Origin: an uncultured Collinsella sp.
Lineage (GTDB): Bacteria; Actinomycetota; Coriobacteriia; Coriobacteriales; Coriobacteriaceae
Reading direction: 5' to 3'
Assembly: GCA_902475785.1 (NCBI GenBank)
Contig: CABSAN010000068.1
Coordinates: forward strand, 1 to 10,189
Length of the DNA: 10,189 nt
The first letter of the stretch is position 1. Each line of letters begins with the position of its first letter. A program made the translations under genes and the position numbers. Under the pieces are notes generated by a model. The model was given only the letters and a program-made list of their open reading frames with translations. It did no database searches and was not told where the DNA came from. Below are positions 4,820 through 10,189 of this stretch, piece by piece.

Positions 4820-7182
4820 GGATTCTCAAGCTCTTTAAAAAGCATATCCTGGCACTGTTCGCAGCTATCGTACTTATCGTAATCAGCTGCAACGCCGATC
4901 TGGCGCTGCCTACCTATATGAGCGACATCGTCGACGTGGGCGTGCAGCAAGGCGGCATAGCCTCGCCCGTGCCCGACACCATTCGCGCCGAATCGCTCGA
5001 CGACCTCGAACTCTTTATGAGCGCCAAGGACGCCAAGGCTGTGGAGGCCGTGTTTAGCAAGGCTGACAAAAACGGCATTCGAACGTACAAGGGTACCGAG
5101 GAAGAGCATGCCGATGGAGGCAAGATTGCCGGCATTATGAGCCTGCCCGAAACTGTCGTCCTTTCACTCGACCAGGGCATTGACGCCAACTCCATGGGCG
5201 ACATGATGGGCTCGTCCAGCGAGAAAGACAACAACGCTGCCCAGGCCATGCCCACCCCCGAGCAGATGGCTGCCATGACGCCCGAGCAGCTCGCCGAGAT
5301 GCAGCAGAAGGCCGCAGCCGCGCAGAACATGCAAAAGCAGATTGATGTCGACGGCGGCAAGATCACCATGAAGAGCCTGCGCCTGGGCGTTGAAGGCGGC
5401 CTAATCGACCAGGGCAAGCTCGTCGAGGGCGCCAACGATATGGCAGACAAAATGGGCTCCATGTCGGGCTCCATCGTGACCCAGCGCGCCGTGACCTACG
5501 TACAAGAAGAGTACAAAGCGCAGGGCATCGACCCCGCCGACGTGCAGAACGCTTACCTGAGCCGCATGGCGACCACGATGTTTGGCCTGTGCCTGGTGTC
5601 GCTCGTCGCCACCATCCTGACCGGTGCCGTGGCGTCGCGCACCGCCTGCTCCATCGCCCGCGACCTGCGCCGCGAGACCTTCAACAAGGTTATGCACTTC
5701 TCGCCGGCCGAGGTGGGCAAGTTTAGCCAGGCCTCGCTCATTACCCGCTGCACCAACGACATTCAGCAGATCCAGATGGCCGCAACCCTGTTTATCCGCA
5801 TGTGCCTGATGGCCCCCGTCATGGGCATCGTCGCTGTCATGCGTGTCCTGGCCAACCACACCGGCCTGGAGTGGACCATCGCCGTGGCCATCATCGCGGT
5901 CTCGGCCGTTGTCGGCGTGCTCATGGGCCTCACCATGCCCAAGTTCAAAAAGATGCAGAGCTTTGTGGACCGCGTGAACCTTACCGCCCGCGAGCTACTC
6001 GACGGCCTTATGCCCATCCGCTCGTTCAACCGCGAGGAGCATGAGCTCGAGCGTTTTGACAAGGCGTCGCTCGATCTGATGACCACGCAGCTCTACACCA
6101 ACCGAGCCATGAGCTTTATGATGCCGCTCATGATGCTCGTCATGAACTGCATCACCGTGCTTATCGTCTGGTTTGGCGCGCAGGGCGTGTCCGACGGCGT
6201 GATGCAGGTCGGCAACATGATGGCGTTCATCTCCTACACCATGCAAATCGTCATGGCGTTTATGATCCTCACCATGGTTTCGGTCATCCTGCCCCGCGCC
6301 GAGGTCGCAGCCGAGCGCGTGGAAGAGGTCATCACCTGCCCCACGAGCATCAACGACCCTGCCTCGCCCAAACTGCCTGCTGCCAGCGCGCCGCGCGGTG
6401 AGCTCACCTTCCGCGACGTGAGCTTCCAGTATCCCGATGCCCGTGCCGACGTCATCAGCGGCGTGAACTTCACCACGCATGCCGGTCAGATGCTCGGCAT
6501 CATTGGCTCCACAGGCTCGGGCAAGTCCACGCTCGTGCAGTTGATTCCGCGCCTGTACGACGTCACGGGCGGCAGCATTTCGCTCGACGGTATCGACGTG
6601 CGCGACATGACCCTTTCCGAGCTGCGTCGCCGTATTGGTTATATCCCGCAGCAGGGTCGCCTGTTCTCGGGCACCGTCGAGAGCAACCTCAAGTTTGCCG
6701 GCGACATGGTAAGCGACGAGGACATGCACCGGGCGGCACGCATCGCCCAGGCCGAGGACTTTATCGCCGAGCGCGAGGGCGGTTACGACTCCCCCATCAG
6801 CCAGGGTGGCTCCAATGTTTCGGGCGGTCAGCGCCAGCGTCTGGCCATCGCCCGCGCCCTAGCCAAGAAGCCCGAGGTCGTGGTGTTCGATGATTCGTTT
6901 AGCGCGCTCGACTACAAGACCGACGCGCGCCTGCGCGAGGAGCTCGCCAAAAACGTCACCGACGCCGCGCTCGTGGTCGTGGCCCAGCGCATCGCGACCA
7001 TCATGCACGCCGACCAGATCATCGTGCTCGACGACGGCCACGTGGTGGGCACCGGTACGCACGAGGAGCTGCTGCACAGCTGCCCGGCATACCTGGAGAT
7101 CGCACAGTCGCAGCTTTCCGCCGAGGAGCTGGGGCTTACCCAAGAAGAAATTGCAGCCGTCACGGAAGGAGGCGAGCGCTAA
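4816..7182 (+). CDS. ABC exporter half-transporter with degenerate ATPase site and large extracytoplasmic insertion
   Basis: A 788-residue membrane-ATPase fusion, far longer than the usual 580. TM1 is about 11-28. TM2-TM6 follow near 252-272, 328-345, 353-372, 432-453 and 468-490. Residues about 35-250 between TM1 and TM2 form an extra extracytoplasmic domain containing a Met/Gln/Ala-rich helix with a tandem TPEQMAAM-TPEQLAEM (147-162). In the ATPase domain, Walker A is GSTGSGKST (564-572), the Q-loop is Gln612 and the signature is VSGGQ (668-672). Walker B ends FDDS, with Asp693 in place of the catalytic Glu, and the switch residue is Gln724 in place of His. These losses mark the non-catalytic half of heterodimeric exporters such as TM287/288 or BmrCD, where this half supplies its intact signature to the partner's active site. 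GTG start, AAGGAG nine bases upstream. Substrate unknown; probably drugs or toxic metabolites. Confidence 0.93.
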   Translation: MRILKLFKKHILALFAAIVLIVISCNADLALPTYMSDIVDVGVQQGGIASPVPDTIRAESLDDLELFMSAKDAKAVEAVFSKADKNGIRTYKGTEEEHADGGKIAGIMSLPETVVLSLDQGIDANSMGDMMGSSSEKDNNAAQAMPTPEQMAAMTPEQLAEMQQKAAAAQNMQKQIDVDGGKITMKSLRLGVEGGLIDQGKLVEGANDMADKMGSMSGSIVTQRAVTYVQEEYKAQGIDPADVQNAYLSRMATTMFGLCLVSLVATILTGAVASRTACSIARDLRRETFNKVMHFSPAEVGKFSQASLITRCTNDIQQIQMAATLFIRMCLMAPVMGIVAVMRVLANHTGLEWTIAVAIIAVSAVVGVLMGLTMPKFKKMQSFVDRVNLTARELLDGLMPIRSFNREEHELERFDKASLDLMTTQLYTNRAMSFMMPLMMLVMNCITVLIVWFGAQGVSDGVMQVGNMMAFISYTMQIVMAFMILTMVSVILPRAEVAAERVEEVITCPTSINDPASPKLPAASAPRGELTFRDVSFQYPDARADVISGVNFTTHAGQMLGIIGSTGSGKSTLVQLIPRLYDVTGGSISLDGIDVRDMTLSELRRRIGYIPQQGRLFSGTVESNLKFAGDMVSDEDMHRAARIAQAEDFIAEREGGYDSPISQGGSNVSGGQRQRLAIARALAKKPEVVVFDDSFSALDYKTDARLREELAKNVTDAALVVVAQRIATIMHADQIIVLDDGHVVGTGTHEELLHSCPAYLEIAQSQLSAEELGLTQEEIAAVTEGGER

Positions 7183-9038
7183 TGGCAGACGAGACCAAGA
7201 CTCAGATTCCCAAGCCCACCCGCCAGCGTGGTCCCATGGGCCGCATGGGCGGCATGCGTCGCGGCGAAAAGGCCAAGGACTTTAAGGGCACCATGAGGCA
7301 GCTGCTCGGCTATATCGGCCAGCACAAGATTGCCGTGTTTACCGCCGTCGCCTTTGCCGTGTGCTCGGTCATCTTTAACATTGTGGGGCCCAAGGTGCTC
7401 GGCCAGGTTACCACCAAACTGTTCGAGGGCTTGGTTGCCAAGGTCAACGGCACCGGCGATGTCGACTTTGCCTGGATTGCCAAGACGCTCGGCTTTTTGC
7501 TCTGCCTGTATCTGGCGAGCTCTATCTGCAGTCTAATCCAGGGCTGGCTCATGACCGGCGTCACGCAAAAGATCTGCTACCGAATGCGCAAGGAGATCGC
7601 CGCCAAGATTGCCGTCGTGCCGATGAGCTACTTTAACGGACACAGCAAGGGCGACGTGCTCAGTCGCATCACCAACGACGTCGATACGCTCGGCCAGTCG
7701 CTCAACCAGAGCGTGACCCAGCTCATCACGTCGGTGACGCAGATTATCGGCGTGCTCGTCATGATGCTGTCGATCAGCCTGCCGCTCACCGGCGTCACCG
7801 TGCTCACGCTGCCGGCCGCTGCGATTATCCTGACCGTGATGATTCACTTCTCGCAGCCGTACTTCCGCGAGCAGCAGCAGGTTTTGGGCGCCGTCAACGG
7901 CATCATCGAGGAGGACTTTGCCGGCCAGAACGTCATCCAGGTGTTCGACCGCGCCGAGGCCTCAATCGAGGAGTTCGACCGTCAAAACGACCGCCTCTTT
8001 ATTAGTGGCTGGCGCTCGCAGTTCCTGTCGGGCCTGATGATGCCGCTCATGAGTTTGGTGGGCAACATGGGCTACGTGGGCGTCGTCGTGGTGGGCGCGC
8101 AACTCGCGCTGACCGGCAATGCCACGCCCGGCGACATCCAGAGCTTTATCCAGTACGTTCGCAACTTTACGCAACCCGTGCAGCAGCTGGGCAACGTGAG
8201 CAACACGATGCAGTCGATGGCAGCTGCCACGGAGCGTGTGTTTGAGTTTTTGGCCGCGCCCGAGGAGGAGCAGAAGGCCAACGCGCGGATTCCCGAGAAG
8301 CGCCCCGGCCACGTGGAATTTGACCATGTGAAGTTTGGCTACACGCCCGACAAGACCATCATCCACGACTTTAGCTGCGAGGCGCAGCCCGGCCAGACCA
8401 TCGCCATCGTCGGTCCCACCGGCGCTGGCAAGACCACGCTCATCAAGCTGCTGCAGCGCTTTTACGATGTGGACGGCGGCTCGCTGCGCGTCGAGGGCGT
8501 CGACGTGCGCGATTGGGACCGCGCGGCACTTCGCGGCGAGTTTGCCATGGTGCTGCAGGATACCTGGCTGTTTAACGGCACGATCCGCGAGAACATCCGC
8601 TACGGACGCCCCGATGCAAGCGATGACGAGGTCGAGGCCGCTGCACGCGCCGCACGCTGCGATCACTTTATCCATACGCTCGCCGGCGGCTACGACTTTA
8701 TGATCAACGAGGAGGGCACCAACCTGTCGCAGGGTCAGCGCCAGCTCGTGACCATCGCCCGTGCCATTTTGGCCGACCGCCCGGCGCTGATTCTGGACGA
8801 GGCGACCTCCAACGTGGATACCCGCACCGAGGAGCTCATCCAGCGTGCCATGGATGCGCTGATGCAGGGCCGTACCAGCTTTGTCATCGCGCACCGTCTG
8901 TCCACGATCCGCAACGCCGACGTGATCTTGGTAATTCGCGACGGTGACATCGTCGAGAAGGGCACGCACGACGAGCTGCTCGCCCAAGGCGGCTTCTACG
9001 CCGACCTGTACAACTCGCAGTTCGACGAGGCGGCGTAA
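7182..9038 (+). CDS. ABC exporter half-transporter with catalytically competent ATPase domain
   Basis: A 618-residue partner of the preceding gene, coupled by TAATG (one-base overlap) with AAGGAGG nine bases before the ATG. A basic Gly/Met/Arg-rich tail (about 11-35) precedes six TM helices (roughly 48-68, 101-121, 180-200, 204-222, 285-307 and a less hydrophobic one near 318-336). The ATPase domain has Walker A GPTGAGKTT (411-419), Q-loop Gln459, Walker B LILDE with catalytic Glu540, and switch His571 in AHRLST. Its signature is LSQGQ (515-519) instead of LSGGQ. That complements the first half: the working ATP site combines this Walker A/B with the partner's VSGGQ, while the other site is degenerate on both sides. 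Together they should form an inner-membrane multidrug-type exporter under control of the MarR protein. Confidence 0.94.
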   Translation: MADETKTQIPKPTRQRGPMGRMGGMRRGEKAKDFKGTMRQLLGYIGQHKIAVFTAVAFAVCSVIFNIVGPKVLGQVTTKLFEGLVAKVNGTGDVDFAWIAKTLGFLLCLYLASSICSLIQGWLMTGVTQKICYRMRKEIAAKIAVVPMSYFNGHSKGDVLSRITNDVDTLGQSLNQSVTQLITSVTQIIGVLVMMLSISLPLTGVTVLTLPAAAIILTVMIHFSQPYFREQQQVLGAVNGIIEEDFAGQNVIQVFDRAEASIEEFDRQNDRLFISGWRSQFLSGLMMPLMSLVGNMGYVGVVVVGAQLALTGNATPGDIQSFIQYVRNFTQPVQQLGNVSNTMQSMAAATERVFEFLAAPEEEQKANARIPEKRPGHVEFDHVKFGYTPDKTIIHDFSCEAQPGQTIAIVGPTGAGKTTLIKLLQRFYDVDGGSLRVEGVDVRDWDRAALRGEFAMVLQDTWLFNGTIRENIRYGRPDASDDEVEAAARAARCDHFIHTLAGGYDFMINEEGTNLSQGQRQLVTIARAILADRPALILDEATSNVDTRTEELIQRAMDALMQGRTSFVIAHRLSTIRNADVILVIRDGDIVEKGTHDELLAQGGFYADLYNSQFDEAA

Positions 9039-9070
9039 ATTCTGCCGCAGGGAACGAATAACGCCCGAGA

Positions 9071-9104
9071 ACGGGGGCGCAGGACAACCTGTGCCCCCGT
9101 TTTT
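9071..9104 (+). terminator. Intrinsic terminator of the marR-ABC operon
   Basis: ACGGGGGCGCAGG (9071-9083) pairs with CCTGTGCCCCCGT (9088-9100): 13 pairs including one G-T, with loop ACAA, followed directly by a T-run (9100-9104, then GTT). It starts 33 bases after the second transporter's stop. This is a textbook rho-independent terminator. Confidence 0.95.
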
Positions 9105-9190
9105 GTTCTACGGCCCTTGAGCCGCCTCCCCTGGGACCTGATTGACAGCCCCTTCGAAGCCCTGTGGGCAAAAAATGGCAAATATGAGTA

Positions 9191-9211
9191 CTGTTACCTT
9201 TTTGGTAACAG
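9191..9211 (+). other. Perfect 8-bp hairpin with T5 loop
   Basis: CTGTTACC (9191-9198) and GGTAACAG (9204-9211) enclose TTTTT. It adjoins the left 32-bp arm, while the right arm is preceded by a looser relative (TGTTACTAGGTTAGCAACC at 9347-9365). It may be an RNA hairpin or a dyad for a DNA-binding protein. Confidence 0.55.
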
Positions 9212-9270
9212 CCAAAACCGCCTCAAACGACCTCCTTGCGGCCTCTATACGCCTTCAAATTAATCAAAAC

Positions 9271-9284
9271 GCCCGTTAGCGGGC
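9271..9284 (-). terminator. Short terminator-like hairpin, best oriented on the minus strand
   Basis: GCCCG (9271-9275) and CGGGC (9280-9284) pair around TTAG. On the minus strand the stem is followed by GTTTTG, on the plus strand only by TTCTG. No minus-strand gene is visible for it to end, so it may serve an unseen small transcript or only back up the operon terminator. Confidence 0.4.
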
Positions 9285-9320
9285 TTCTGTGTGCCAACGT
9301 TAATGAACATATTTTTCACT

Positions 9321-9350
9321 TTGTCTATTATCTTGCTAGACTGATATGTT
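9321..9350 (+). promoter_or_regulatory. Possible extended -10 promoter before the right inverted arm
   Basis: TTGTCT (9321-9326) is followed after 18 bases by TATGTT (9345-9350), preceded by TGA (9342-9344), an extended -10 feature. Transcripts would begin near 9357 and carry the right 32-bp arm at their 5' end. This is a weak call, and it could give a second, longer leader to the DAHP synthase gene. Confidence 0.3.
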
Positions 9351-9479
9351 ACTAGGTTAGCAACCGTACTCATATTTGGCATTTTTTGCCCACAGGGTGT
9401 TTCCTGGGGAACCGACAACAGCCTTAGGGTCGCGCGCGGTGCCACTCCCTCCCGACATCCACCGACGTTTACCCAGATA

Positions 9480-9517
9480 AAACCTGCCAAAATAAACCTG
9501 TCCCTTTTGGCAGGTTT
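9480..9517. other. Perfect 13-bp hairpin with an alternative pairing partner in its loop
   Basis: AAACCTGCCAAAA (9480-9492) pairs with TTTTGGCAGGTTT (9505-9517). The 12-base loop repeats AAACCTG (9494-9500), which could pair instead with CAGGTTT (9511-9517). It lies just upstream of the -35 box of the downstream promoter, so in the main transcript it would act as DNA. On the minus strand it resembles a terminator with a weak U-tract (GGTTTTATCT). Confidence 0.6.
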
Positions 9518-9532
9518 CGGGGTGGCAAGGGC

Positions 9533-9561
9533 TTGCACTTTAGCGTGCGACAGCGGATAAT
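9533..9561 (+). promoter_or_regulatory. Sigma70-type promoter of the DAHP synthase gene
   Basis: TTGCAC (9533-9538, five of six to the -35 consensus, mismatch at the fifth base) is followed after exactly 17 bases by GATAAT (9556-9561, five of six to the -10). The expected start near 9568 gives a leader of about 48 bases. That is too short for a T-box or a leader-peptide attenuator. Confidence 0.7.
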
Positions 9562-9615
9562 GCCGAACACTCGACAATACGCTTATTGCTCTTTCTATAG
9601 ATTGAGGAGGCCCCT

Positions 9616-10189
9616 ATGGCCATGGAATTCAAACGCAAGTTGCCGATCCCCATGGAGATCCGCGAGGAAATGCCGCTTTCTGCCGAGCTTACCGCCAAAA
9701 AGCAGGCATTTGACGCCGAGGTCGCCAAAGTCTTTACCGGCGAGGACGCACGCAAGGTGCTCATCATCGGCCCGTGCTCTGCCGACCGCGAGGATTCGGT
9801 GCTTGAGTACATGAACCGACTGGCCAAGACCGCCGAGGAGGTCAAGGACAAGCTCATCATCATTCCGCGCGTCTACACCAACAAGCCGCGCACCAAGGGC
9901 ACCGGCTACAAGGGCCTGCTGCACAACCCCAACCCCGAGGCTCCCGACGACCTGCTCGAGGGCGTCAAGGCCATCCGCCATATGCACCTGCGCGTCATCG
10001 AGGAGACCGGCTTCTTTACCGCCGATGAGATGCTCTACCCGTCCAACTACCAGTACCTCGTCGACCTGCTGAGCTACGTCGCCGTGGGCGCGCGCTCGGT
10101 CGAGAACCAGGAGCATCGCCTGGTGTCGAGCGGCATTTCGGTACCCGTCGGCATGAAGAATCCCACTGCCGGCTCTACCACCGTTATGC
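9616..10189 (+). CDS. 3-deoxy-7-phosphoheptulonate (DAHP) synthase, AroF/G/H type, 5' part
   Basis: Catalyses condensation of phosphoenolpyruvate with erythrose 4-phosphate, the first step of the shikimate pathway. The 191 visible residues belong to the type I-alpha class: IGPCSA (51-56) with metal-ligand Cys54, PRVYTNKPRTKGTGYKGL (84-101) with PEP-contacting Arg and Lys, VGARSVENQEHR (157-168) and PVGMKN (177-182). The full protein should be about 340-350 residues, so slightly more than half is present and the rest lies beyond the window. GAGGAGG ends five bases before the first ATG (9616). An in-frame ATG six bases later (9622) has a spacing of 11 and is an alternative start. Members of this class are feedback-inhibited by an aromatic amino acid; which one cannot be told from this fragment. 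Confidence 0.93.
   Translation, partial: MAMEFKRKLPIPMEIREEMPLSAELTAKKQAFDAEVAKVFTGEDARKVLIIGPCSADREDSVLEYMNRLAKTAEEVKDKLIIIPRVYTNKPRTKGTGYKGLLHNPNPEAPDDLLEGVKAIRHMHLRVIEETGFFTADEMLYPSNYQYLVDLLSYVAVGARSVENQEHRLVSSGISVPVGMKNPTAGSTTVM

Larger units (their letters stand above)
9160..9397. repeat. 238-bp element bounded by 32-bp inverted repeats
   Basis: Bases 9160-9191 and 9366-9397 are inverted copies with a single mismatch (9178). Each arm contains CCCTGTGGGCAAAAAATG and AAATATGAGTAC. The right arm can also fold on itself as GGCA-TTTTT-TGCC (9378-9390); the mismatch breaks that fold in the left arm. Between them lie two more hairpins (9191-9211, 9271-9284) and a possible promoter. There is no transposase and no evident target-site duplication. 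It may be a miniature mobile element or a paired regulator-binding array. Confidence 0.75.
9039..9615. other. Structured non-coding region between the exporter operon and the DAHP synthase gene
   Basis: No gene is supported in these 577 bases. They hold the operon terminator (9071-9104), a pair of 32-bp inverted repeats with hairpins between them (9160-9397), a 13-bp perfect hairpin (9480-9517) and the promoter for the downstream gene (9533-9561). A minus-strand open frame at 9260-9577 lacks family features and overlaps these elements. Confidence 0.7.

Noticed and set aside
7962..8987. 341-codon minus-strand open frame opposite the second ABC gene
   Set aside because: Antisense shadow of well-conserved transporter motifs; low-complexity translation and no supporting ribosome binding site or neighbour.
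9260..9577. 105-codon minus-strand open frame upstream of the DAHP synthase gene
   Set aside because: It overlaps the inverted-repeat element and the good promoter, has no family features and no convincing ribosome binding site. A small unknown protein is not fully excluded.

Overview
The window reads like the chromosome of a strictly anaerobic, GC-rich actinobacterium of the class Coriobacteriia, most likely Collinsella or a close relative. The basis is GC-rich codon use, strong AAGGAG-type ribosome binding sites, a fermentative pyruvate formate-lyase and a DegV-family protein. The genus is recalled from general knowledge, not proved by the sequence. No rRNA, tRNA, CRISPR array, transposase or phage gene is visible.

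Left part (1-3820): the last codons of an unidentified plus-strand gene run into a GC-rich hairpin shared with a convergent minus-strand degV-family gene (140-994). Upstream of degV is a 437-base non-coding stretch. It holds a candidate degV promoter with two 10-bp direct repeats just upstream, and a large nested palindrome (1272-1415). Next come two minus-strand genes that together make pyruvate formate-lyase. pflB (1769-3820) encodes the catalytic barrel with the Cys-Cys pair but stops before the glycyl radical domain. A separate 83-residue gene (1432-1683) encodes exactly that missing domain. The enzyme is therefore split into two polypeptides, whose genes are separated by 85 bases carrying two hairpins. 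No activating enzyme (pflA) is in the window.

Middle (3821-9038): a 549-base divergent intergenic region separates pflB from a plus-strand, translationally coupled three-gene operon. The operon encodes a MarR-type repressor and two ABC half-transporters. The two half-transporters form a typical heterodimeric exporter: the first has a degenerate ATPase site (Asp for Glu after Walker B, Gln for the switch His), and the second has the intact site but an altered signature motif. The first also carries a large extracytoplasmic insertion of about 215 residues between TM1 and TM2. Upstream of marR lie a 32-bp dyad and a 15-bp inverted repeat that encloses the GTG start codon. Both are candidate control elements. 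A strong intrinsic terminator ends the operon.

Right part (9039-10189): a 577-base non-coding region contains a pair of 32-bp near-perfect inverted repeats about 175 bp apart, several further hairpins and a good sigma70-type promoter. The promoter drives a type I (AroF/G/H-like) DAHP synthase gene, the first step of aromatic amino acid synthesis, which runs off the window end.

The most notable items are the split pyruvate formate-lyase, the hairpin over the marR start codon, and the two palindromic intergenic elements (1272-1415 and 9160-9397).
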